Assembly (NCBI GenBank): GCA_032622095.1
Contig: CP136069.1
Coordinates: 32,894,194-32,958,193 of the forward strand
Direction of reading: 5' to 3'
DNA length: 64,000 bases
From: Siphonodentalium dalli
Lineage: Eukaryota; Mollusca; Scaphopoda; Gadilida; Siphonodentaliidae
Shown here: in pieces, positions 10,811 through 20,277 of the stretch
How the letters are laid out: each line of letters starts with the position of its first letter
How positions within the stretch are numbered: position 1 is the first letter of the stretch
Position numbers and translations under genes: made by a program
The notes under the pieces: generated by a model
Seen by the model: only the letters and a program-made list of their open reading frames with translations
Told to the model about the DNA's origin: nothing
The model's database searches: none

Positions 10811-11344
10811 TTGCATATCTGGCTTCTTTTTCTCCGACATTTCAACGGTACGTCTCTTTTTCTAAACCGGCAGTGGGCAACTTCCCGCACACTATCATTC
10901 TATACAGATGCAGCTGCTTCTGTCGGTTTTAGCGTAATTTTTCATAATGAGTTCTTTGCGGCTAAATGGTCTGACCGTGAAAAAACTTTGAATATATCTG
11001 TCCTTGAATTATATCCAATAGTGCTAGGGTTACATATATGGGCACATACTCTAAAAAATAGCTGCCTATTATTTTACTGCGATAATATTGCGGTGGTTTC
11101 TATCATAAACAAGCAAACAACTAAAGATCGTCACTTGTTGCTACTTTTAAGACAGTTGGTCTTGATATGTCTGACACATAATATACTGTTTAAGGCTAGG
11201 CACATCAGTGGTGTTTCTAATGATAAAGCGGACCTTCTGAGCAGAGGCAAATTTAAGCTGTTTAAGCATCTGTTTCCTTCTTTTCAGGAGGTATCTTTCA
11301 GTCTGCCAACCAAGCTCCATCTAGAGAGCTTACTGAGACTTTAA
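10811..11344 (+). CDS. RNase H domain of the YR retrotransposon
   Basis: RNase H degrades the RNA strand of the RNA:DNA hybrid during reverse transcription. The usual acidic residues are visible in order: Asp in FYTDAAAS, Glu in LELYPIV, Asp in YCDNIAV and Asp in SNDKADLLSRG. It is in the same frame as the preceding RT segment and separated from it only by a TAG, so it is probably the C-terminal part of one RT-RH protein. The frame closes with TAA at 11342-11344, while the recombinase frame is already open, giving an overlap in different frames that is common in this group. Confidence 0.85.
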   Translation: MHIWLLFLRHFNGTSLFLNRQWATSRTLSFYTDAAASVGFSVIFHNEFFAAKWSDREKTLNISVLELYPIVLGLHIWAHTLKNSCLLFYCDNIAVVSIINKQTTKDRHLLLLLRQLVLICLTHNILFKARHISGVSNDKADLLSRGKFKLFKHLFPSFQEVSFSLPTKLHLESLLRL

Positions 11345-11364
11345 ATTTTTTACTTTCTCGTTCA

Positions 11365-12402
11365 TTGGCTTCTTCTACACAGAAACAGTACTCAACGGCA
11401 TTGAATCATCTGGTATCATTTGGTCTGGCTACACGCCTTCCGCTACACATTCCATTATCTAGTGATACAATCTGTTTATTCATATCGTATTTGTATCGTA
11501 AGGGTTTAGCAGCTAGTACAATTACCAGTGCTATTTCAGCGGTTGCCTTTGTGCACAAAATAAGAAATGCACCAGACCCAACTCAAGCTTTCATAGTAAA
11601 GAAGATCTTAATGACCATTCGCAGACTACTTCCTGTTTGCGATGTTCGTTTACCTATTACATTAAATATACTTAATAGGCTTCTCTCTGCAGTATCCTTT
11701 TTGGGCATTTCAGTTTTTATGCAGAAACTACTCGCGGCAGTTTTTACTACTGCCTTTTTTGCTATGGCCCGAATCGGTGAGATTTGTCCAAATAATCATG
11801 CTAACAATGACAAAATTTTACAATTGAGCGATTGCAATGCTTCCGCCTCAGACTTTACCTTAATTTTTAGAATATTCAAACACAACAGTGATGGCCGTCC
11901 TCACTTCATTCAGTTATTTTCTCAAACACCATTAAAACCATGCCCAGTTGAAAATTTAAAGGCTTTTTTGTGCATTAGAGGCAATCACCCAGGTCCTCTC
12001 TTTTCTTATCCGGATGGGCAACCTTTGTTGCGACACAAATTTGATAATCTCCTCAAACAGTGTTTAACCATATGTAATCTAAACAGCAAACTCTTTCTGT
12101 CACATAGCTTCCGCATAGGCGTTGCATCATGGGCGGCAGACTTAGGATATTCAGATTCACAGATAAGACGTATGGGTCGTTGGAAATCGAACGCTTTCCT
12201 CCGATACATTCGCCCTTCACCACTATCCCAAAAGCTGAGTTGGTTCTCCTGCATTTCCTCCTTCGTGTTCAGATTACCATTCACAGTGTATCACTTGTAT
12301 ATAATGTTTCTTGTTGATTACGTGATGGCTAATTGTTTTTATATTATACTTTCTCGACTATCCGTCCTCTATAATGTGATATATTTTGTGATTTGGTGCT
12401 GA
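11365..12402 (+). CDS. tyrosine recombinase (integrase) of the YR retrotransposon, intact
   Basis: The YR would insert the circular DNA form into the genome by strand exchange through a covalent phosphotyrosine. The 345-codon ORF contains the complete catalytic set: Arg136 in MARIGEI, His247-x-x-Arg250 in HSFRIG, Trp273 in GRWKSN, and the nucleophile Tyr281 in FLRYIRP. The N-terminal core-binding part (STQKQYSTALNHL) is present too. The listed start at 11365 is a TTG; the frame is open upstream over the end of RNase H (with PSRELTET), so the real start or frameshift junction probably lies near 11285-11340. No interruption is seen, unlike the rest of the element. Confidence 0.9.
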   Translation: MASSTQKQYSTALNHLVSFGLATRLPLHIPLSSDTICLFISYLYRKGLAASTITSAISAVAFVHKIRNAPDPTQAFIVKKILMTIRRLLPVCDVRLPITLNILNRLLSAVSFLGISVFMQKLLAAVFTTAFFAMARIGEICPNNHANNDKILQLSDCNASASDFTLIFRIFKHNSDGRPHFIQLFSQTPLKPCPVENLKAFLCIRGNHPGPLFSYPDGQPLLRHKFDNLLKQCLTICNLNSKLFLSHSFRIGVASWAADLGYSDSQIRRMGRWKSNAFLRYIRPSPLSQKLSWFSCISSFVFRLPFTVYHLYIMFLVDYVMANCFYIILSRLSVLYNVIYFVIWC

Positions 12403-12680
12403 CACACCCAATGGTGTTTATTCAAAGTGTTCATTCAAAGTTTGCAACAGTTTATTTTTCGCATGTATCTTTTTGTTATACATGCTCTTACTATATAGTT
12501 TATTCACGTTATTTAAGCTCAATTTTTTGGTGCTACGTTTATGCATACTGCCTCATTATCATAGCTTTTCTTTCGAGCATGGAACACCCCCCCCCCAGTC
12601 GTGTCTCTTCCGGTTCCAGTGGGTTGAGACTTTGTCAAGCTTATACTGTCTTAAAGAGGGTATTTGCTTGCCAATGTCTC

Positions 12681-12840
12681 GTGGCGTTTTTGAACCCACT
12701 GTTCATATGTTTTTTAACATTTACTTGGCTACCTTTATCTTATTTATTATGTGAACCATATATACATATTTTTTGTTATATAAAGGTAGTCCACATCTGC
12801 AATAGATCTTGATCAACCCTTTACGCCAAGCCGGGGAGAT
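12681..12840 (+). repeat. B1 split direct repeat of the YR retrotransposon
   Basis: This 160-bp repeat begins GTGGCGTTTTTGAACCCACTG and ends GCCGGGGAGAT. It abuts A2 directly. The copy at 13649-13807 differs by a few substitutions and one indel in a T-run. The 278 bp between the recombinase stop and B1 contain no gene; a short C-tract is near 12589. Confidence 0.92.
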
Positions 12841-13248
12841 AAATTACCATTGGAACATCGCTCCAAGGGTTTTATGTCTCCGTCGAGACACCAGTAATTT
12901 TAAAATTCGCGCCGGTGATCTCGAGTCTCACAGCGCAAGATTTTGCGAGAAGCTACCGCTTCACAACTTCACCTGCGAGCTTCCGACAAGAAAGCTGATG
13001 CAAGATGGTGCAATACTATCGGTAAATATATATTTCCTTCACAACGTTATAGATTGTTATTAAATCATTAACCATCGTAAAGTTTTACGAGTAATTAGTT
13101 AGTCTAAATTAACTTCCAGCAAGTTATAGTTTACACTTGCGGAACTATATATTATACTGCGTAGGAATACGCTAATTAACAACTGCGCACTTTCTTTCTA
13201 TCTCCGATCTTCAAGGTGTGCAGTTCGCAAATTAAAAACTCCAAAACT
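12841..13248 (+). repeat. A2 split direct repeat of the YR retrotransposon
   Basis: This is the second copy of the 408-bp left repeat. The B1/A2 junction GGGGAGAT-AAATTACC is the sequence expected when the element circularises end to end, which is how this group is thought to regenerate its complete termini. Confidence 0.92.
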
Positions 13249-13648
13249 TTTTCCCCCACCACCCCTTCGACCACCTTCATTCCATGCTCTTAGATAAGTT
13301 CTTTTTTACAATTACCGATATGTCAATGGGAAAGTTTTCATTGTCAAGGTTCACATGTCTAATCTATAGGTTATCGCATCCACGTAAACCCCAAATGTAC
13401 ATCACGGTTTATATTTGTCTGTCCCTCACGAGCCGTCATTTCTTTCCCATTGTCATACCTAATTTCTCATTTACCGGGTAACTGGTCGGTTTTATGTACT
13501 TAAGTCTCAGACCTTTCCTTCAAACCAGATTTCATCTATTTCTGGTTTCACCTTTGAAACTACTGGTACTGTTACTGGATTTTATCATTATACACTTAAT
13601 TTCACTGCCGACTCGTTATCCGGTTATTTCATTTTCATTTCATTAAAG
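13249..13648 (+). other. A2-B2 spacer of the YR retrotransposon
   Basis: This 400-bp unique sequence lies between the two right-hand repeats. I see no family motif; a short frame at 13284-13481 is not supported. It contains an oligo-C/CA stretch at its start (13252-13262). Confidence 0.6.
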
Positions 13649-13807
13649 TGGCGTTTTTGAACCCACTGTTCATATGTTTTTTAACATTTACTTGGCTAAC
13701 TTTATCTTATTTATTATGTGAACCATATATACATAATTTTTTTTATATAAAGGTAGTCCACATCTGAAATAGATCTTGATCAACCCTTTACGCCAAGCCG
13801 GGGAGAT
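13649..13807 (+). repeat. B2 split direct repeat, right end of the YR retrotransposon
   Basis: Second copy of B1. It ends GGGGAGAT and is followed at once by AAATATATCC, the host sequence also seen uninterrupted at 60782, which fixes the right boundary. Confidence 0.92.
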
Positions 13808-16101
13808 AAATATATCCTAACGGCGTATATATGCAGGCAGGGGTTTGGCTACCGGAGGCAGTTTAAAGTTATAGCTTCATCAATCATTCCATGCCTGGTA
13901 CATGGGTTGAATTTGTTCTTATCATTTGATATTCCAACAATTATTTAATGTGAAAGTTGATGTATGTAGACCAAAAGTATAATATTTCCTGAATTTCGGT
14001 CAAATAATTGGTATGAAATGACAATCATTTGGAAATATCCTTTCGTAGGTAGAGTCGTTCGGAAATTTCCAACATTAGGAAAACTTGAGACATAATAAAC
14101 ACTATTAGAGTATATAGTAACTGTATAGTGTTTATGGTATACCCGTACCGACATATCGGATGTCTTTGATATAAGGTGCCTGTTAGGATACTTTCACAGA
14201 CCTGCGGCTGACACAATTATGCAGCCAATGCATGCGGCTATCGTGTTATACATGTACATGTAGGCGCAACGTTTCAAACCCTACATATATCACTGCATGC
14301 AGTTGCGGCTGAAGCATCCGCATGTCTGTGAAAGCAGCTTTATCCTAACTTATTGGCGCTTGACGACTAAAATACGTATTCAAAGGTACGATTCTCGGGC
14401 TCAGTGGAATAAATCACTTCTTTCTTTCAAGGTTGTGGACATTCCATGTGAGTCATCATCGCGTACTTAGTCTGATGGCCGATTTAAAGTGATGTGAAAC
14501 ACTCCAGTATGGTGATCAACTAGAATTGGAGAATAATCTTGCTACAGGTAGTTATTTTTACAAATATTATATCCAAATTGACAAACACACATCGTCATTC
14601 TTATATATTAATGAGATGCAGTGACTTTCGAGTTTATCACAGATATTTGCGTCCCGAAACGAGAAGTAAATATTTACAATTGAGCGTAGTTCAGACGATG
14701 TTTTCTATGGAGTGGCACGGTCGATTTATTTGCGATCTTCGGCGATATTAATAGAATTTTACATTCGTCTAGTTGGCGCAGTGTACTAACTTATCAGTTA
14801 TCACGCACCCGAACAAGTCCATAGCATCTCATTAAATTCTACATCGAGGATCCTTTTACACATATCAATTAAGAAATGGCCATTTAATAAACATACAAAG
14901 CTTACATAATACATTCCGAAAGAACATTGCCTATGTCCCTCCATGGTGTAGAGACCAGTCCTACCTAACTATCAAGATAAAAAAAAGATTCTCTTTTGAG
15001 AAGGCTTCAACAGCCTGTAAACTATGCCGCACACTTCGGCTATATCCTTCACATTGATGTTACAAGAAAACGATAGTCAGAAACGGTAACCCCCTCAACA
15101 TAATATTATTAGGCATGTTTAAAATATATTGGAGCTTTAACGCAGTGATTGTGAAAAAAATGTGTATATACATGTAGGTAACTGCATTGCAGTTGATTAT
15201 ACATATATGTAATAGTTTGACGTGTATGTCTGTATAGCGTGCGCTTGGTGAAAAGGTGCAAATATGTTTTAAATGGGACACACCAAACTACGGTCATGAT
15301 AATTATGAAATGTTTACACATGCGTATGATATATATTCACAAAGGGTGCATACGTTCCAGTGGGTTGAAAGGTACATTACCAAACATGCAACGGTCATTG
15401 GATTTATACACCAGTAATCACACACCAATTGCCAAAAGAAGTGACGAACGCCTTGACGATTGACACCTTATTATGCCTACGGCCTGCCAGCATGCGGCAA
15501 ATACACTAAACTGTTAGTTTCTCGGTTTTCTTATACGACATTTGAATTGCTTTCGACTGGCATTTATCTTTTCTTTGTTATTTGTTCTAATTTATATTGA
15601 AATAGAGCTCTGAATTGTGGATGGAATTTCATGCAGAATAATAATCAGGCAAACAGTGTCGATCTTCGTCACATTGTTCAAGTACGCAAATACCGAGTAC
15701 GTTTCTAACCAAAATTAGTACATCCAAGTATGCAGCTACCGAGTACGTTTTTAATCACATTTAGTCCATCACCTCCTACGACAGGGCCATGTATGCTTGC
15801 CAAGCTACAACCTAAGACGGTGTAACAAAGAACTAGTAGGGATAAAGAATGAATAAATTATCAGTGTCCATGATGCCATTTATATTATTGTATTAGTCGC
15901 CTGAGGTAATCGTCACTTATTGCAAAACACTCTCTGGATAAAGTTGATAATAAACGTTTTTATCGCTAAATATTATTTCCTCTTTAAGTCATATGCGTCA
16001 ACGGCAGTTATCCCAATACACCCCGTGTCAAATTACTTATGTATGCCAGTTTCCCAACATATATTACGAGCTGATAGTATAGACGCTCTTCATATATCAT
16101 T

Positions 16102-16503
16102 TATTACACGCTTGTTCCCAGAAGTAAAGTGTTATTGCCGTTCCATATTTACAAATCCGTATGGAACGTCCATACGCATCTTGTTGACGTAAAATGACGT
16201 ACATGACGTCCGTCTCAACCATGAAACCGGAACTATAAAATAAAAGCATCATCACACATGACAAAACACGTCATCTACGTGCCTAAATAAACCTTCTAAG
16301 TCTGTATTTTGAATGCACATATCCTAGCACGCGAAGCGTGTAATAAACACAGAACGACACGATGTGTAAATGGGTTTGTCGATACGGCACCCGTGCTGTC
16401 GTGGAAGGATAGAACTCGAGGCGCAAGCACCTCTCGTTCTATCCTTCCGCGACAGAACTCGTGCCGTATCGACAAACCCATTTACACACCGTGTCGTTCT
16501 GTG
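16102..16503. mobile_element. copy-1-specific ~400-bp insertion with nested inverted repeats
   Basis: In copy 2 the sequence ATCATATATG at about 63079 is continuous, whereas copy 1 has about 400 bp between the corresponding bases. The insert starts TTATTACACGCTT, and the inverted form AAGCGTGTAATAA is at 16334-16346, so the first 245 bp have short terminal inverted repeats. The remainder is a 156-bp palindrome. No transposase is encoded and I could not define a target duplication. A deletion from copy 2 is the alternative. Confidence 0.55.
16348..16503. repeat. 156-bp near-perfect palindrome
   Basis: Two arms of about 78 bp pair at roughly 69 positions by eye, beginning CACAGAACGACACG and ending CGTGTCGTTCTGTG. 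The centre GGCGCAAGCACC forms the loop. Open frames on both strands over it are mirror images and not genes. Confidence 0.85.
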
Positions 16504-17440
16504 TATATATTTTAATATAATTTAATATACCCCAGGTCAGTCATCTGAGATCAAACATGTCTTTCCCATGATGTTCCCTTGAGCAGGTGACCCATGTGTA
16601 CCAATTTTCCTACATATCATCTGCACTGGCAAGGAACGCACTTATTGCTAATATATTATGCCTTGTTTAAGTAATCTAAGATCAGAGGCGCTCATGTCAT
16701 GATATTTACCTGACCAGGTGACCACTGTATAAAAATTTTCCTACGTCTAAGCTGACAAGGAACGCTCCTTAATGTCCACATATTAATCCTCGTTTAAGTC
16801 ATCTGAGGCTAAAGGCGTTCGTCTCTTGATATTCACATGGTATTGTGACCCGTGTGTATCAGTGTTCCTGAGCCGATAAGGAACACTCTTTTGTACTAAT
16901 ATATTATAAATAGCTGGGTTACCTGGCGTTAAAGTGATTAAAGTGTTAAAGTGATGTGAGACTCTCCGATCTGGACATTTGGCGGGAATAGAGAATATTC
17001 TTGCTCATAGTGTTACACGTATTGTCATAAATAAAATAAAATATCAAAATTGCATAACAAAACGTCATTTTTATACATGGATTTTAAATAGTGGCTCACC
17101 TTGTCGTAGCGATTGTCATTTTGTGTATTGATTGATTGATTGTTTGTTTATTCCAGCCATTGTTACATGTTACAAGGAAAAATAACATACATCAACATGC
17201 TTATTGTACAATATATGTACACATATATACAAGTGTCCACCCGCGAACAAATTAAACGAGTATTGTGTCGATTACCATCGACAATTGTTTAACGAATTAC
17301 GATATATCGCGAGTAATTCATCCCACAAATAAAGAAGATTTATTTATTACAACTGGGTACTTCAGACGATATTATTCTATAAATTGTACAGTAGACGTGT
17401 TGGAATTATCGCTTGTCTGTATTTTTCAAATATGTTGTAT

Positions 17441-17947
17441 TGGGGTCAATATATGAATATCGCAAAAATAAAATCGAAAATTAGGTTTTACACTGAGATT
17501 TATAAGTCCCATCTCTCATCCGTCCACCACTGAACCGAACGGCGCCATATCATGGAGATGATTATGTATAAGTTTGTTGAATATAGGTGACAACAATATT
17601 TCATCATTTTGCTGTCTTCCACCTTTTCTGCCTTTACACCAACGGCGTCACTTTAGAAAAATTTAACCTCTCACCAATATCTTGCCTAATTTGTTTAGTC
17701 GCCGATTATCACCAAACTTTTATATAATCATCTACCTGATATCAGTAGTCTGGTGGTGTGGCTTAAAGCTGTCAAAATTTGCGCCATCAGGGGATCACTC
17801 GGTAAAAACTATTTGTAGCGACGATTTCCATCAAATTGATACATATTCTTCTCCGTAATACGAGGAATCTAATCGTGTGGTTTAAATAAGCAAAAATTGG
17901 TGCCTTTTATGTGAGAGATGGGGCAATAAATTTGATACTAACTTGTT
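17441..17947. other. intergenic or intronic, no gene seen
   Basis: I see no coding frame with features here. A sentence-like repeat is present: CGCCGAT(T/C)(A/T)(T/C)CACCAA recurs near 17700, 17822 and 17953, with GTGTGG(T/C)TTAAA between, suggesting an old ~120-bp tandem repeat that leads into the following ORF. Confidence 0.4.
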
Positions 17948-18424
17948 TTGTCGCCGATCTCCACCAATAATTTATATATATATATGCAACGCACAATGAG
18001 TCCAACTGTGTGGTTTGAAGATATCAAAAAGAAAGTGGTACCGCTTGAGTCAGGTGTAGGTAAACGGATTCAAATATGTTTAGCGCCAATCAAATCGTGT
18101 GGGTCAAAGATGCCACATTTGGTGCTGATCAGTGAATGTATGTCTGTGTTAATACATTGTATAACGGGGGAACCATCTAGATGGCACCAACGTGGTCCAA
18201 CACAGTTAACTTTTGATCTCTTTCTAAAAAAATACAGACGACTGATAGAATACCAGCATCGATTGAAAACATCCCCCGTACATAATACTGTCATGAAGAA
18301 ATTGGTCCAGCTGACCAAACTCGGATATATTTATAAATGGGCTGCTGAGGAAGCAATGAGCAAATTCAAGAAACTCCTTGAAATAAGTTTAAAGGATCAA
18401 GATTCAGACATTGACGAAGATTAA
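17948..18424 (+). CDS. orphan 158-codon ORF followed by a poly(A) signal
   Basis: I do not recognise this protein. The first Met used is at 17948; a second ATG at 17996 is a plausible alternative because the codons between (rich in Ile/Tyr) come from an A/T repeat. The predicted product is basic, without signal peptide or membrane segment, and ends in an acidic tail (DQDSDIDED). Residues such as KKYRRLIEYQHRL and AMSKFKKLLEISL suggest amphipathic helices. An AATAAA lies 6 bp after the stop (18431-18436), which fits a terminal exon or single-exon gene. It is the only ORF of this length outside the recognisable elements with such a signal. It may be a fragment of an unrecognised mobile element, as upstream sequence is repetitive. 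Confidence 0.45.
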   Translation: MSPISTNNLYIYMQRTMSPTVWFEDIKKKVVPLESGVGKRIQICLAPIKSCGSKMPHLVLISECMSVLIHCITGEPSRWHQRGPTQLTFDLFLKKYRRLIEYQHRLKTSPVHNTVMKKLVQLTKLGYIYKWAAEEAMSKFKKLLEISLKDQDSDIDED

Positions 18425-18861
18425 ATTTCAATAAAATTCATCAAATGTTATTGTTGTCGTTGATATATCTTCATAGTTGGAGAGAGTGTGAGTAGATTAT
18501 TTGGAATTTTAGAGAGAGAAACGATAAGTATTGATCACAGGTACATTACGGGCCCTGTCCAGATGTTTACAACAAAAATACGAACTCATTATTAAAACAC
18601 CATATAAAGTTCGAATAATTTAAGTTTCAAAATTGGTAAATTTGATCTTAATTCGTGAAAAATTTTAAGATTTGAAAATTTAAATTGTTTCCTTTTTTAT
18701 AAAGCTTGAAGAATTTGAAGTTTAAATTTGTTTTTTTTTCTTTAAAATGTAAATAATTGTTTTATTTTGGAAAAATTTGAATTTTATTTCTTTTTTGAAG
18801 TTTAATTTTTTTTTATTTTTATTGTGTTTTATTTTTTTTTTATTTTGGAAATTTTGTTCTG

Positions 18862-19256
18862 TGTCCTTTTAACTTTCACCCACTGCGAGTTCCTCGTGTC
18901 GCTTTAACATTCACCCACTGCGATTGCGCATGTCCCTTAGGTGAATTTACGCACCAAGAGTGCATCGCGTCTCATTAACATTCACATACCGAGATTGTAT
19001 TGTGCCCCTTTAACATTTGCATACAAGATTTCTCGTGTCCCTTTAATATTAACCCACTATGGGTGCCTCGCATCACTTTAGCATTCACACACTGTGAGTG
19101 CATCGTGTCCCTTCAAAAGTCACCCACCGCAAGTGCTTTGTGTCCTTTAACATTCAAACATTGCGAGTGTATAGTCTCCCTTTAACATTCACATACTGAG
19201 AGTGCCTCGTGTCCTTTTGGGATTCACACATTACGAGTGCATTGTCTCCCTTTAAA
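18862..19256. repeat. ~35-bp minisatellite, about 11 copies
   Basis: Degenerate units of the type TGTCCCTTTAACATTCAC(C/A)CACTGCGAGTGC(C/A)TCG follow each other from about 18862 to 19256. Units vary at many positions, so the array is old. The short ORF 19000-19185 lies wholly inside and is not a gene. The preceding 18590-18855 is T/A-rich low-complexity sequence. Confidence 0.8.
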
Positions 19257-20030
19257 GTAATGTGAGGTAATACACCTATTAGGAACATAATTCAGGGCGG
19301 AGGCTCCCAATTTTTCACGGAGGTCATCACGTAATATATCAAACACAACACCCCATAACGTAACACACCTGTTCATCGAGGTCATCACATAATATGCAAC
19401 CCTATTTGGTGTACTGCAGCTTCAAGGGAGGGGTATATTTCGTGACGTCATAAAATGCGTGGATGGATGCCAAACAGGCAGGGTATCATCAATTATTAAG
19501 TTAATTAGAATATACCTGATATTCAATTTGTGTTGGGTTATTTAGTGTTGACTGCAAGATACACATGGCTGATAGGGTGGTTGAACAATGTAGTCAACAT
19601 GAACAGACACATTTAGATGTAACTATATTTTCTTGAAGGTGTATTTACTTCTTCTTTGGTTGTGATAAGGAATCAATACTAATTGGGTTTAACCCCAGTC
19701 GATTCGAGATCGTTTATCCTGACTAAAAGGTGATGATGTGATAGAAATATCTCAAATTCGTGGCAATTCTATTATCTATACACAATTTATTAACATCGTC
19801 CATTAAATTTGATTCGAGCTTAGCAAAAGCTCAGCTCGAATTGAATTTAGTGAAAGCGCGGTTAATAAATTATATATATAATTGCGACTCATTGGAGATC
19901 ATATATGTATATTGTTGTTGTTGTTGTTGTCGTGGTAAGTGCATGTCTGTATATAATCCTACATAATACATCTTTAAAATGGCATTGTGCTTCATTGATG
20001 CCATGATTTAAAGGGAGAATTTAAACTCAC
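19257..20030. other. intron-like sequence, no gene seen
   Basis: This stretch lies directly downstream (minus strand) of the lectin-type first exon at 20031-20277 and is probably its intron. It contains two related GAGGTCATCAC(G/A)TAATAT motifs (about 19320 and 19378) and a TTG trinucleotide run near 19911-19930. Confidence 0.45.
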
Positions 20031-20277
20031 GTTCATTCTCGGAAAACTCGTTCTGTTCAGTGTCTGACAACCAACACGTCTCGTTCTTGAAGGAATGCGA
20101 TTTGCAGGTAGAATCGTGAGAGCACGCCACCGCGCACTCGATCTTCGATCTCTTCGGCACGGATGATCCACTTGCTTGAATTTTGTTGGGTTCGCGATAT
20201 TAGTGACGTTCTACAATATGCCCGAAGATTTTGGTTGCTATGACGAATATAAAGATGAGTCCTAACCGGGCAGCCAT
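20031..20277 (-). pseudogene. first exon of a secreted PAN/Apple-like lectin-family gene, with in-frame TAA
   Basis: Read on the minus strand from ATG 20277, the exon begins with a signal-peptide-like segment (MAARLGLIFIFVIAT) and continues into a cysteine-rich part with IECAVACSHDSTCKSHSF and ETCWLS. This resembles the N-terminal half of PAN/Apple modules, which often precede C-type lectin domains in secreted invertebrate proteins (family knowledge). Codon 26 is TAA (20200-20202) in an otherwise continuous frame. The exon ends GAATGAAC followed by a consensus donor GTGAGT at 20030-20025, phase 1. That phase matches the lectin-domain exon at 60353-60532. The segmental copy carrying this exon lacks that lectin exon, so it is probably a dead paralogue. 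No ORF was called here because the frame is split by the TAA. Confidence 0.65.

Larger units (their letters stand above)
5471..13807 (+). mobile_element. Ngaro-like tyrosine-recombinase retrotransposon (DIRS order), 8.34 kb
   Basis: The element has split direct repeats A1 (5471-5878), B1 (12681-12840), A2 (12841-13248) and B2 (13649-13807). Between A1 and B1 lie an SGNH-hydrolase ORF, Gag, reverse transcriptase, RNase H and a tyrosine recombinase. This A1-ORFs-B1-A2-B2 plan, the YR instead of a DDE integrase, and the absence of the DIRS1-type methyltransferase point to the Ngaro group (family knowledge). The uninterrupted locus at 60780-60790 shows insertion at a shared AAAT with no target-site duplication, as expected for YR integration. 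The repeat pairs differ at only a few positions, so the insertion is fairly young, but SGNH, Gag and RT reading frames are broken. YR is intact. Confidence 0.93.
3867..17440. repeat. segmental duplication, copy 1 (partner 58267-64000)
   Basis: Copy 1 matches copy 2 closely by eye in consecutive blocks. X: 3867-4424 against 58267-58915. Y: 4425-4863 against 59695-60132. Z: 4864-5158 against 59400-59694, inverted. N: 5161-5470 plus 13808-17440 against 60564-64000. Copy 1 alone carries the YR retrotransposon at 5471-13807 and an insertion at about 16102-16503. It lacks W (58916-59399) and V (60133-60563, which holds a lectin exon). Similarity is still present at the right edge of the window, so the duplication is longer than what is visible. 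Confidence 0.9.
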
